A DNA stretch of 64,000 bases from Teretinema sp942493045 (GTDB lineage Bacteria; Spirochaetota; Spirochaetia; Treponematales; Treponemataceae). Both the position numbers and the translations under genes were made by a program. This document shows, in pieces, positions 44,281 to 52,797 of the stretch (position 1 is the first letter of the stretch; the number at the start of each line of letters is the position of its first letter). The stretch covers positions 1,736,001 through 1,800,000 of the forward strand of contig OW818665.1 of assembly GCA_942493045.1 (NCBI GenBank), written 5' to 3'. The notes under the pieces are model-generated. The model was given only the letters and a program-made list of their open reading frames with translations. It did no database searches and was not told the DNA's origin.

Positions 44281-44466
44281 AAAACTGTCTGCTTTCGCCA
44301 TGAATTATTTTTTCAAGCGTGAAAGATTTCCTTACCCGACCCGGACCGAGGCACAGGGCCGGGCAAAACACGGCCTGTAGTAATCTTGCAAAATCAAACA
44401 TTACTGGATTGAGCTTGATTTTAAAGTATTTATTATCCCAGAAACACCATTTTTTCTCGAGAAATA

Positions 44467-45855
44467 CTAAACAACCGGCATCTTCTGCGAAAACCTGAGC
44501 ACTATAAATTCCGCCGGGCGAAGCATCGCCATACCAATTTCAACAATCATTTTTCCTTCATTAACATCCTGAGCGGTCATGGTCACTCCAAGACCTACCC
44601 TGACAAAAAAGGCCTCAGTTGGCTTAGCGCCCACAAGCGCGCCCTCTCTCCATTTACGGGTAAGGTAGTTTTCAATCATCGTTTTCACCCTAACCCAGGT
44701 GTTGGCATCGTTGGGCTCAAACACTGCCCAATTTGTTGATTTCTTAACCGACTCTTCCACCAAACTATAAAAGCGGCACACCGGGATATATCGCCACTCA
44801 TTATCATTGCCGGCCAGCGTCCGCGCACCCCACACCAGCGTCCCTTTACCGGCGAAGATACGGATTGCGTTAATTGATTTTCCGGCATTCGCGTCGACAT
44901 TTAAATTGTCCTGTTGATTTGCGTCGATCTCAACCGATGGACCGATAACCGCTGAAAGACTAACATTTGCCGGCGCTTTCCAGACACCCCGCTCACGATC
45001 GACCTTCGCATAAAGGCCGGCGATCGCGCCCGATGGGGGAACAACAGAAACTGCTGAAATGGCCTCCAGAACTTTACCGGTAATAAAATCCTGCAACGCT
45101 GCATCATTCGTGAGTTCGGAAAGTTGAGTGGTAATGGATCCGCTCTTCACCCTAATCTCATGGGAATCGACGCTTTTCTGAAACGCCGTTTTCAGCCAGG
45201 GCGTATACGCTGCCCCATACTTCAAATTATCAACGCCTATTCCAGAGCGAAATTCAGCCACCTTTACCGAAAGATCCCGGCCATCAACAACACCGGCTTC
45301 ATTCAGATCAAGAACAGCAAAACGATCCTGCCGTGTTGCGCAGTGCGCGAGCATTGCCTGCTGGCAGGCATAAAGATCGGACGATGAAAGCAATACTGCG
45401 TCCGGAGCACAAATAATGGTTGGTTCATCTTCATCCTCGAGCGCTTTTAAACCGAAAAGAAAGGTTTCCGCAGTTGTTTCTGAACCAAGAGCAGGTTCAG
45501 TCAAATAATCACCAATCGAAAGGATGTAGCACCTGCCGCCGCCATTTGCGAAAAAAAGCCGTATGCTGTCATAAAGGTAATAGTTGACACCAGCGGTATT
45601 CAGGTCAATCGAAACGATTGCATTTACAGCATCGAGTTCGACAAGGGGCGTTAAGGCATTTCCCTTACCAAAAGTTTCTTCATATTCAATAAGCGAGGTT
45701 ATGACTATCGGTTTTCCGGTCACATTCACCTCTTTTTGGCGGGCAAATTCAGTATGCCCGATAAAGGCAGGTATTGCAGTCGCAACCTCCGCTACCGACG
45801 GTGGAAGGTGAGATATTTCTTCGATATACACGCCAGGGGTTTGATAGAGGGGCAT
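44467..45855 (-). CDS. Orphan contractile tail sheath protein
   Basis: The 462-residue protein starts at the ATG at 45853-45855, behind AAGGAG. It begins MPLYQTPGVYIEEISHLPPSVAEVATAIPAFIGHT, in parts, the hallmark of phage/R-pyocin/eCIS tail sheath proteins (TPGVYIEE). It ends with TMTAQDVNEGKMIVEIGMAMLRPAEFIVLRFSQKM, as sheath C-terminal domains do. The middle holds KTAFQKSVDSHEIRVKSG and GKGTLVWGARTLAGNDNEWRYIPV, also family-typical. No tube, baseplate, ATPase or lysis gene is adjacent. Base composition looks more AT-rich than its neighbours by eye. It may be a remnant, or one part of an injection system encoded elsewhere. Confidence 0.88.
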   Translation of the reverse strand: MPLYQTPGVYIEEISHLPPSVAEVATAIPAFIGHTEFARQKEVNVTGKPIVITSLIEYEETFGKGNALTPLVELDAVNAIVSIDLNTAGVNYYLYDSIRLFFANGGGRCYILSIGDYLTEPALGSETTAETFLFGLKALEDEDEPTIICAPDAVLLSSSDLYACQQAMLAHCATRQDRFAVLDLNEAGVVDGRDLSVKVAEFRSGIGVDNLKYGAAYTPWLKTAFQKSVDSHEIRVKSGSITTQLSELTNDAALQDFITGKVLEAISAVSVVPPSGAIAGLYAKVDRERGVWKAPANVSLSAVIGPSVEIDANQQDNLNVDANAGKSINAIRIFAGKGTLVWGARTLAGNDNEWRYIPVCRFYSLVEESVKKSTNWAVFEPNDANTWVRVKTMIENYLTRKWREGALVGAKPTEAFFVRVGLGVTMTAQDVNEGKMIVEIGMAMLRPAEFIVLRFSQKMPVV

Positions 45856-46067
45856 AGGCGCATTTCTCCTTTTTCTAATAAATGTAAGTGTTAAAAAATA
45901 GATTACTGGCACTGGAGTGTAACAAGACTGGGCAAGGATGAAAAAACTGAGCCGGTGACTTGATTATGAACTTTGAAATTTCGTTTGTCAAATAAGATTT
46001 ACATTCTGGAATGGAAAGCCCAGCCCGCAGGGCACGCCCCAAAAATTAAAATGGTGTTTAAAAGCAC

Positions 46068-46093
46068 AAAACCCGCCACAGGTGACGGGTTTT
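46068..46093 (-). terminator. Terminator after tRNA-Cys
   Basis: AAAACCCG and CGGGTTTT form the outer stem, with an inner CA/TG pair, about 8 bases after the tRNA 3' end on the minus strand. A short T-rich stretch follows. Confidence 0.65.
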
Positions 46094-46100
46094 GGTTTTA

Positions 46101-46172
46101 AGGCGCCGATCAGAATCGAACTGATGCATAAAGGTTTTGCAGACCTCTCCCTTACCGCTTGGGTACGGCGCC
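46101..46172 (-). tRNA. tRNA-Cys (anticodon GCA)
   Basis: All arms fold on the minus strand. The acceptor is GGCGCCG/CGGCGCC, with discriminator U as expected for Cys. The D stem is CCC/GGG, the anticodon stem GAGGT/ACCTT encloses the loop CTGCAAA, and the T arm is ATCAG-TTCGATT-CTGAT. The CCA end is not encoded. Confidence 0.95.
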
Positions 46173-46193
46173 AAATGTCAATCAATTTCCTTG

Positions 46194-46231
46194 CGCCGCC
46201 CGAGGTACTCCCGAGGACGGCGCCAATTGCG
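46194..46231. repeat. Direct repeat copy 1 beside tRNA-Cys
   Basis: A 38-base unit runs from CGCCGCCCGAGG to GGCGCCAATTGCG. It recurs at 46259-46296 with two single-base indels. Its GGCGCCAA part also matches the 5' edge of the tRNA gene at 46167-46174. Confidence 0.8.
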
Positions 46232-46258
46232 AAGCAATTACCTCAAATCCATTCCTCT

Positions 46259-46296
46259 CGCCGCCCGAGGTACTCCGAGGACAGGCGCCAATTGCG
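46259..46296. repeat. Direct repeat copy 2 beside tRNA-Cys
   Basis: Second copy of the 38-base unit, 65 bases after the first. The 539-base gap 45856-46394 holds no protein gene, only tRNA-Cys, its terminator and these repeats. Confidence 0.8.
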
Positions 46297-46394
46297 TATA
46301 GCTAAAGTACCAAAAAAGCGGGTTTATGGCAAGTCCCGCGGAAAGGGAAAAAAAGCTGATAGGAAAACCTGGCAAAGTAGTATATCATTGAAGC

Positions 46395-46847
46395 ATGTTC
46401 GAGATGACACCCGGTATTTCTTCCCGGAAACAAAAAGATGCAGTCTATTACACCGTGGTGTGGTCGGCCCTGAAAAAGGCCGACAAGTACGAAATCACCC
46501 TGAAAGTGCCTTCGGTAGCCGGAATGTACGAACTGTACAAGATGGACAGCGAAAAAAAACTGAACCTGCTTTCGGTAACCCACGCCTGGTATGGCGGCCT
46601 GCGCAGCCAGATCCGCCAAGCCATTGACCCGGACGCCACCAGCGACCCGGTTAAAAAGGCCGAGCTGGAAGACGCCGAGCTCTATTACCGCTATACCATT
46701 TCCAATTCCTTCCCGGATATTATCGATGTGGTCTGGTTTTTTCATTCGGTGTACTTTCCCCAGGACATCCGCGTGGAGCACTCCGGCCGCTATCAGAAGA
46801 TATTCATGAACGAAAAAGCCCCGGACAAGGTTTTCTGGAAAGAATGA
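46395..46847 (+). CDS. Conserved-looking hypothetical protein
   Basis: This 150-residue soluble protein is not recognised. It has a charged, mixed alpha/beta sequence with VYYTVVWSALKKADKYEITLKVPSVAGMYELYKMD near the N-terminus and DIRVEHSGRYQKIFMNEKAPDKVFW at the end. The C-terminal region IIDVVWFFHSVYFPQDIRVEHSGRY is aromatic-rich. No signal peptide is present. A TATCAT box at 46383-46388 ends 6 bases before the ATG and no Shine-Dalgarno is seen, so the gene may be leaderless. It precedes trxB on the same strand. Confidence 0.65.
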   Translation: MFEMTPGISSRKQKDAVYYTVVWSALKKADKYEITLKVPSVAGMYELYKMDSEKKLNLLSVTHAWYGGLRSQIRQAIDPDATSDPVKKAELEDAELYYRYTISNSFPDIIDVVWFFHSVYFPQDIRVEHSGRYQKIFMNEKAPDKVFWKE

Positions 46848-46874
46848 AAAATTGATGAGAAAAACAGCGGGCAA

Positions 46875-46904
46875 TTGACAGAGGACGGATGGTATTCGTA
46901 CATT
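46875..46904 (+). promoter_or_regulatory. Promoter candidate for trxB
   Basis: TTGACA (46875-46880) and TACATT (46899-46904) are 18 bases apart. The -10 box ends 7 bases before the trxB ATG, so the mRNA would start at or next to the start codon. Confidence 0.6.
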
Positions 46905-46911
46905 AGAAAAT

Positions 46912-47874
46912 ATGGAAAAACTTTACGACCTGATAATAATCGGAGCCGGCACCGCCGGTCTTTCAGCGGCCCAGTACGCCGGCCGGGCAAACCTCAAAAC
47001 CCTTGTAATTGAAGAAAAAAGCGAAGGCGGTCAGGCAATACTGATCGACCGCCTCGAAAATTACCCCGGTATAGCTGAGCCAATTTCCGGTTATGATTTT
47101 TCGGCCAGCATGAAAAAGCAGGCCGTGGAGTTTGGAGCCGAATTTACTACCGGCCGGGTCAGCGGTCTGGGCAAGAAAGACGGACAGTTCGTGCTTTCCT
47201 TGGAAGCCGAGGGCGGCACAGGGCAGTCCTTCGAAGCCCGCACCGTACTGCTGGCTACCGGAGCCACCCACCGTCATCTGGAAGTACCGGGCGAAGAAGA
47301 ATACTATGGCCGGGGCGTCTCCTACTGCGCCACCTGTGACGGGCCTTTTTTCCGCAACAAGCACATTGTAGTGGTTGGCGGCGGCGACGCGGCCTGCGAC
47401 GAGGCCGGTTTTCTGGCCCGTTTGACGGACAGGGTAACCATGGTGCACCGCAAAGACCGCTTCCGCGCCCAAAAGGCCCTGGCTACGCGCACAATGCACA
47501 ATCCGCATATCACTACCCGCTTTAACACCGTGGTAACCGAAATACTGGGCTCCGGAAGCCCCTCCGGAAAAGTCACCGGCGTGATGCTCCAGGACGTGAA
47601 AAGCGGTACCACAGAAAAGCTGGACTGCGACGCCGTATTTATCTTTGTGGGCATGGTACCGCAGACCGATCTGGCCTCACTGGCCAAAAAAGACGAGGCC
47701 GGCTACCTGATCACCGATGAAGAAATGCGCACCTCGATTCAGGGTTTGCTGGCGGCTGGAGACATCCGCTCCAAGGCGTTCCGGCAGATTATTACGGCCG
47801 CGGCCGACGGGGCCATAGCGGCTCACAGCGCGGCCTCCTGTATCGACGAGCAGCTGTGCGGATCGGCTCAGTGA
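46912..47874 (+). CDS. trxB: Thioredoxin reductase
   Basis: This 320-residue flavoprotein reduces thioredoxin with NADPH. FAD-binding IIIGAGTAGLSAAQYAGRA lies at the start, the redox pair Cys139/Cys142 in SYCATCDGPFF, the NADPH Rossmann GGGDAACDEAGFLARL with the downstream VHRKDRFRAQKAL, and a C-terminal GLLAAGDIRSKAFRQI. The length is normal. No Shine-Dalgarno precedes the ATG, and the promoter places the transcript start at the codon. The last bases overlap the GH3 gene by 4 (GTGA), so the next two genes are probably on the same transcript. Confidence 0.93.
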   Translation: MEKLYDLIIIGAGTAGLSAAQYAGRANLKTLVIEEKSEGGQAILIDRLENYPGIAEPISGYDFSASMKKQAVEFGAEFTTGRVSGLGKKDGQFVLSLEAEGGTGQSFEARTVLLATGATHRHLEVPGEEEYYGRGVSYCATCDGPFFRNKHIVVVGGGDAACDEAGFLARLTDRVTMVHRKDRFRAQKALATRTMHNPHITTRFNTVVTEILGSGSPSGKVTGVMLQDVKSGTTEKLDCDAVFIFVGMVPQTDLASLAKKDEAGYLITDEEMRTSIQGLLAAGDIRSKAFRQIITAAADGAIAAHSAASCIDEQLCGSAQ

Positions 47875-49562
47875 GCAAAGCGCAAAGAGCCCCTATTATC
47901 CGCCTGGCAGCCTGTATCGCCGTCCTTCTGACGCTGACACTGGCACTTGGGCCCCTGAGCCTGAGCGCCGAAACAGCGGCGCGGTTGCCTGATTTCCGGG
48001 ACGACACCGTTCCGGCGGAGGAATTGGCCGAGGCCATCATAGCAGCCATGACCGATGAAGAGCGCCTGGCCCAGATTCTAATGTTCGGCTGGGCTGGGCT
48101 GGATCCCAGTCCTCAGGTAATAGAATGGGTGGAGCAGCGCTCCCTGGGCAGCATCAAGGTTTTCGGCTGGAACACGGATAATACTCGTAAAGTGGCTGAA
48201 TCGATCAGTCTTTTACAGAAAAAAGCCGTCAGCGGCCGCTTCCACATTCCCCTTTTTGTAGCCACCGACCAGGAAGGCGGCTGGATACGGCACATCAAGG
48301 GACGAACCACCGAAACTCCGGGCAATCTGGCTATCGGAGCCTCGGCCCTGCCGATGGACGCCTGGTACTCCGGCTTCTATATTTCCCGGGAGCTGCGCGC
48401 CCTGGGCATTAATTTGAATTTCGCGCCAACGGTAGACTTATATACCGATCATGAGTCGACAGTGATCGGGCCGCGCTCTTTCGGGGAAGACCCCGCCGCC
48501 GCCGGTATTCTCGGTGCCGCCTTTACCGCCGGCAGCCGGACCGCCGGCCTCTTGACCACCGCCAAACATTTCCCTGGCCACGGAGACACCGGTCTGGACA
48601 GCCACGGACAGCTTCCGGTGATCCGCATTACCGAAAAAACACTGCGGGAACGTGAACTGGTTCCTTTCATCAAACTGATTGAAGCCGGCGTGCCGGCGAT
48701 CATGAGCGGGCATTTGAGCTTTCCGCTGATCCTGGACAGCGGGGTCCCAGCCACCTTTTCACGCTACTTTCTGCATGACCTGCTGCGCGGGGAACTGGGT
48801 TTTCAGGGGCTGATCATCACCGATGATATCATGATGAACGGAGCGACGGCCTGGGCCGGCAGCGTCTCCCGGGCAGTCCAACAGGCTATCGAAGCCGGAA
48901 ATGATATTGTCGAATCCTCCACTACCCCGCATTTTTCGGACCCGCTCTGGACAAATACCCTGGAGCGCATGCGCCGCTCTCCCGAATTCGCGGAACGGGT
49001 ACGCGACGCGGCCAGACGGGTGGTATTAGCCAAACTGAATTATTTTCGCGACGAAAACGCCGTGCCCATATATCCGGATATCGATAAAATTGAAAGCCAG
49101 ATACCGGACCGCGAAGGCCAGGCCTTTTTTCTGTCCCAGGCGGCCCGCTCGGTTACCGCTATCCGGCCGGAGGGCTTACCCTGGAGGCCGGCAACGGATG
49201 AAAAAATCCTGATTACCGGTCCCTTCCGGGAATTTCTGGCAGCTGGAACGCGCCGGTATCCGCAGGCCGAAACCCTGCTTTCCGGCTCCGGCGACCTCTA
49301 CCGCCGCGCCGGCGCGGTGGATACCGTCATTTTCTGCCTGGCCTACGCCGAACAGCTCGCGGCCCTGGATTCGATCCGCTACAGCGGTAAACGCGTCATT
49401 GTTATTTCAGCTCTGGCCCCGGTACATCTGGCCCGGGTACCCTGGGTAAAAACGGCTCTGGCGGTATACAGCTATTCACCGGTTTCCTTTCAGGCAGCTT
49501 TTGCCGCGCTGAGCGGCGACTTTCTCCCCGGGGGTATGCTCCCCTTACGCGGACTGGACTGA
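47871..49562 (+). CDS. GH3-family beta-N-acetylhexosaminidase (NagZ-like), exported
   Basis: The protein has 563 residues from the GTG at 47871, which overlaps the trxB stop as GTGA; a GTG 15 bases earlier is possible. A hydrophobic signal (residues 10-32) ends near LSAETAA. The GH3 catalytic domain has VATDQEGGWIRHIKG, the NagZ-type catalytic loop KHFPGHGDTGLDSHG near residue 231 with its His/Asp pair, and the nucleophile Asp in LIITDDIMM. A C-terminal second domain (from about 385) is present, making it longer than cytoplasmic NagZ (about 340). It is likely periplasmic and acts on N-acetylglucosaminides such as peptidoglycan fragments. Confidence 0.87.
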   Translation: MSKAQRAPIIRLAACIAVLLTLTLALGPLSLSAETAARLPDFRDDTVPAEELAEAIIAAMTDEERLAQILMFGWAGLDPSPQVIEWVEQRSLGSIKVFGWNTDNTRKVAESISLLQKKAVSGRFHIPLFVATDQEGGWIRHIKGRTTETPGNLAIGASALPMDAWYSGFYISRELRALGINLNFAPTVDLYTDHESTVIGPRSFGEDPAAAGILGAAFTAGSRTAGLLTTAKHFPGHGDTGLDSHGQLPVIRITEKTLRERELVPFIKLIEAGVPAIMSGHLSFPLILDSGVPATFSRYFLHDLLRGELGFQGLIITDDIMMNGATAWAGSVSRAVQQAIEAGNDIVESSTTPHFSDPLWTNTLERMRRSPEFAERVRDAARRVVLAKLNYFRDENAVPIYPDIDKIESQIPDREGQAFFLSQAARSVTAIRPEGLPWRPATDEKILITGPFREFLAAGTRRYPQAETLLSGSGDLYRRAGAVDTVIFCLAYAEQLAALDSIRYSGKRVIVISALAPVHLARVPWVKTALAVYSYSPVSFQAAFAALSGDFLPGGMLPLRGLD

Positions 49563-50441
49563 ATGCTCGAACTTTACTATCCGGAAAAAAAGGATTTGAA
49601 CGCGGTACTGGACTTTCTGGTCCCGCATGAGTACTGCTGCGTCACGCTTGCTTCCCGTATCATTACCAACGGCAGAGCTGTTCTTCCCGAGGCCGGGGAT
49701 CGGCACTTATTAGCTTTGCGCCGTAACGGCGACTGCTGTGCCCTGTTTCATCTTTCCGATAACGGGGTACTACTCCATTTTATGGAAATCAGCGCCTTCA
49801 GTCTCGAAGAACTGCTGGAAGCCGGGCGGCTGCTCGGGCCCCGGATCGCCGCCAGGCCGGTTCGCTGTATTATGGGCGAAAGCGCTTCCTCGCTGTTTCT
49901 GGAAGGGTTGCAGACCTGCAAACCCCTGACCGTCAAGGACTTCAGCCTGATGACCATCAGCGAATCACCGGCTGCGGCGGTTTGTGCTCTGCCCTCCGCG
50001 GCGGCTGGGGAGCCGCCCTTCACGCTGATCCGCGCTGAACCGGAAATGCTCGATGAATTGTTCCCCCTGCAGCGGGGCTATGAAATAGAAGAAGTATTAC
50101 CTCCCGGAGAGCTGTTTAATGAACGGGCCTGCCGGCAGGCCCTGCGGGTCAACCTTACCGAGCAGGTTATTATGGCGGCGCGTTGTGGAGCGCAAACCGT
50201 GGCCAAGGCCGGTACCAACGCCCGGGGCCTGAACTGGGATCAGATCGGCGGAGTGTATACACTCAAACAATTCCGCCGGCGTGGTCTGGCCACCGCTCTG
50301 GTGGCTTCCGTTACCCGGGAGCGTCTGCGCTCCGGCCGCCGAGTCGCCCTTTTTGTCAATCTAACCAATACCGCCGCCGCCCACGCCTATGAACGGGCAG
50401 GCTTCAGACCGGCCGGGCATTTCAGGATCAGTTACTACTGA
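49563..50441 (+). CDS. GNAT-family acetyltransferase
   Basis: The protein has 292 residues and starts directly after the stop of the GH3 gene, so translation is coupled. The GNAT core is at the C-terminus: DQIGGVYTLKQFRRRGLATALVASVTRERLR, in parts, is the acetyl-CoA-binding motif A with R-R-R-G-L-A. VNLTNTAAAHAYERAGFRPAGHF is motif B. The first 150 residues form a second, degenerate GNAT-like domain. The substrate is not predictable; the neighbouring hexosaminidase suggests cell-wall amino sugars, as a guess. Confidence 0.83.
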   Translation: MLELYYPEKKDLNAVLDFLVPHEYCCVTLASRIITNGRAVLPEAGDRHLLALRRNGDCCALFHLSDNGVLLHFMEISAFSLEELLEAGRLLGPRIAARPVRCIMGESASSLFLEGLQTCKPLTVKDFSLMTISESPAAAVCALPSAAAGEPPFTLIRAEPEMLDELFPLQRGYEIEEVLPPGELFNERACRQALRVNLTEQVIMAARCGAQTVAKAGTNARGLNWDQIGGVYTLKQFRRRGLATALVASVTRERLRSGRRVALFVNLTNTAAAHAYERAGFRPAGHFRISYY

Positions 50442-50547
50442 TTTGTAGGTAAAAGCCGCCGATTGTAAAAAAAAATGCGATTCTTCCCGAAAAAGGGTGC
50501 AAAAAAAAACCTTGATCATTATAATTACAGCTATGCAGGAGATAGCT

Positions 50548-50922
50548 TTGGCACCAATACTGGTAGTAGAAGATAATGAAATCAATGCCGAGATCATTAC
50601 CGCCCTTTTGGAATCCTACGGATTTCCGAATGAGCTGGCTGTTGACGGCTTGGACTCTATAGACAAATGCAATTCAAAACCAAAGGATTATTACTCGATC
50701 ATATTGATGGACATTCACATGCCCCGGATGAACGGCTATGACGCCGCCCGCAAGATCAAGGAAGAGCTGGCCATGGAAGCGCCGGTGATAGCCCAAACCG
50801 CCACTCACACTACCGACCAGTCCATTGCCGAGCACAGCGGTTATATCAGCGACTACCTCTATAAACCCTTCCGCCCGCAGCAGTTGTACGAACTGATCCA
50901 AAAATATCTGCACGCCAGCTGA
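50548..50922 (+). CDS. Stand-alone receiver domain protein
   Basis: This 124-residue protein has only a receiver domain: VEDN, phospho-acceptor Asp55 in LMDIHMPRMNGYDA, Thr84 and Lys106 (LYKPF). The sequence is of the hybrid-kinase receiver type. The TTG at 50548 is chosen because AGGAG lies 6 bases before it and MAPILVVEDN is the usual beginning. An ATG 15 bases upstream lacks a ribosome site. A clean terminator follows at 50948-50977. Its cognate kinase is not next to it. Confidence 0.85.
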   Translation: MAPILVVEDNEINAEIITALLESYGFPNELAVDGLDSIDKCNSKPKDYYSIILMDIHMPRMNGYDAARKIKEELAMEAPVIAQTATHTTDQSIAEHSGYISDYLYKPFRPQQLYELIQKYLHAS

Positions 50923-50947
50923 GCACAATCCTTCTCGCCTTGCCGTT

Positions 50948-50977
50948 TGACCGCCTTGGACAGGCGGTCATTTTTTT
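50948..50977 (+). terminator. Intrinsic terminator
   Basis: TGACCGCC and GGCGGTCA pair around a 7-base loop and are followed by seven T. It ends the receiver-protein transcript. Confidence 0.9.
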
Positions 50978-50996
50978 ATGAAAACCGGGTGCAATT

Positions 50997-51605
50997 TCAG
51001 AGTCTCGCAAACCGGTCAGGGCCATCAACGGTAATCAATTCAAGCTCATTACCCGATACGCTCCAGGTGATTATTTCCGTCAAAGATGCGGTAAACGCGG
51101 CCATAGCCGAGACTTTGTATTCTTCGAGGGTCATCCCCGCTTCTAAGCCGTCATAAGGACTACCACTTGTTCCGCCCTCAAGTTCATCATTTGCCCAGGT
51201 ATAGTGAATATCCCAGTATTCATCGGCGTTTACCGGACCTAATTCAAAACTTGCCAAATACTCATTCCAGGAGAGGCGGTCGCGCTCGAATTGAGCATTG
51301 AAATCGGCTGAAAGCCAGTCCCCCGTGCCATCAGGTTTTACAAATTCCCTGGTAATAGTAAGAGTGGTGGCCGTCGCAGTCAGCGAGCCCCTGTCCTGAT
51401 AGGTGACTTCTCCCATAAAAGAGAGAGCCCGTTCATAAGTAGATGAGGTAAGCACATAACGATCGCCAAAAAAACTTTCCCAGGTGCCAATATACGCTCC
51501 GGAGTCTGTCTCAGAATCGGTTGTAGATCCGGGAGCGGCCGCATCCGGATCACAGGAGAGCAATACCAACGCGGCAAACAGAGCATACAGATACGCAGGT
51601 TTCAT
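50997..51605 (-). CDS. Predicted lipoprotein
   Basis: The protein has 202 residues with lipobox LVLLSC (Cys18). A Thr/Ser/Asp-rich linker follows. The mature part has GTWESFFGDRYVLTSSTYE, a lipocalin-like first strand, and later ITWSVSGNELELI. Small lipocalin-like lipoproteins of this kind are common in spirochaetes. No function is assigned. The ATG follows CAGGAGC. Confidence 0.75.
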   Translation of the reverse strand: MKPAYLYALFAALVLLSCDPDAAAPGSTTDSETDSGAYIGTWESFFGDRYVLTSSTYERALSFMGEVTYQDRGSLTATATTLTITREFVKPDGTGDWLSADFNAQFERDRLSWNEYLASFELGPVNADEYWDIHYTWANDELEGGTSGSPYDGLEAGMTLEEYKVSAMAAFTASLTEIITWSVSGNELELITVDGPDRFARL

Positions 51606-51635
51606 TAAAAAGCTCCTGAATTAATTTAGTTATTT

Positions 51636-52784
51636 TCACACTACTAGTGTGCGTTTATCAATATAGTCCCTTTTTTCCAGTAAAAAAAGATATTCGGTTA
51701 CCCGCACGGCGCGTTCGGAGAGGTTGCGGCTACCGCGAAAGGTGGCGTACCCGGTTTCGGACACGTTTACCGGCCCGAATCGCTCCAGCAAGCGCTGCAT
51801 CTCGTTCAAGGCGATAAAACCCTCGGAATTAAAAGAGATTAATACAAAACGGGCCGGCAGGGCCTCGATCAGTTCAGCGAGGGCGGCGGCGGCAGCCTGT
51901 TTGCGGTAATAGGACGAACGTTGCCAATCCGGCGGAATGCCGGAAACCGGGCTGACTTTTTCCGGGCGGCGGTAATCCACCAGCAGATTCAGCATAAAGT
52001 AATTGGAGCCATAGGGGTGCTGATTATAGGGTGGGTCCAAATAAGCCAGGTCGACGGTCTCTCCGGAACGCGCTAAGTCCCGGGCCAGGTCTAAAGCGTC
52101 GCGGCGGTACACTTCTACCTGCGAATCGAAGCGGCTGAACAACGGAAACGGCAGCGTTATCGGCCGGGTGATGCGGGAAAGGGCGTCCCGGCCGGTACCG
52201 CCGAACTGGCCGACCCCGGTAAGCCGGTTCTTATGAAAGCCCTTAAAAACGCCGGAAGTATTAGCATGTACGGAGGCCGCGGCCAGCAGCGGAGCGGTAA
52301 AAAAAGGGCGCTGTGCCGCCTCCAGTTCGCCGATCAGGCGGCAAGCTGTATCCAAAAAACAAGCATTGCGCCGGGTATAAAACACCCGCTCGCCGCTCTT
52401 AATGTCGCTATCGTCCCGCGGGGCGTACAGTTCGGCGATAAAGCCCGGCCGCAGGCGCTCTTCGGACAGCTCGTCCAGCAGCTGCTGATGGGTTTGCCTG
52501 AGCTGGGCGATATCGATGTCGGAGGGGTTAGCCAGATAGCAGCGGGCAATGACCTCGGCGTAGGCTTCAAAGTCGTTGACGCGCAGGGTATGGGCATAGC
52601 TTTTCAAAAAGCGCGAAACCGCACCTGAACCGGCAAAGATATCCAGGACCGAAAGCCGTTCCCGGCCAAGACCAGAGCGCACAGTATCCACAGCCGTCCC
52701 GATGAACGGCAGCAGCGCGCGTTTGTTTCCTAAATAAGTAATGAGCTGACCGGATAGGTATTCGGAGGACTCCGCCGTCTTCAT
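51636..52784 (-). CDS. Solitary D12-class adenine DNA methyltransferase
   Basis: The 382-residue enzyme has the SAM-binding motif I DIFAGSGAVSRFL at residues 48-60 and the catalytic motif DPPYNQHPYGSNY near 245, as in Dam/DpnM-type N6-adenine methyltransferases. The N-terminal SGQLITYLGNKRALLPFI is also typical. It is longer than Dam (about 280), with an inserted middle region that may read the target. No restriction gene is next to it, so it may be an orphan regulator or phase-linked methylase. It sits 13 bases after proC on the same strand. Confidence 0.88.
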   Translation of the reverse strand: MKTAESSEYLSGQLITYLGNKRALLPFIGTAVDTVRSGLGRERLSVLDIFAGSGAVSRFLKSYAHTLRVNDFEAYAEVIARCYLANPSDIDIAQLRQTHQQLLDELSEERLRPGFIAELYAPRDDSDIKSGERVFYTRRNACFLDTACRLIGELEAAQRPFFTAPLLAAASVHANTSGVFKGFHKNRLTGVGQFGGTGRDALSRITRPITLPFPLFSRFDSQVEVYRRDALDLARDLARSGETVDLAYLDPPYNQHPYGSNYFMLNLLVDYRRPEKVSPVSGIPPDWQRSSYYRKQAAAAALAELIEALPARFVLISFNSEGFIALNEMQRLLERFGPVNVSETGYATFRGSRNLSERAVRVTEYLFLLEKRDYIDKRTLVV

Positions 52785-52797
52785 GGCTTGCGAAAGG

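Noticed and set aside
44281..44466. Possible gene or terminator between chrA and the tail sheath gene
   Set aside because: Only weak inverted repeats and no open frame with a start site were seen; nothing is supported.
46194..46296. Possible CRISPR array
   Set aside because: Only two copies, with indels between them, and no third copy or cas gene. They are better explained as tRNA-flanking duplications.
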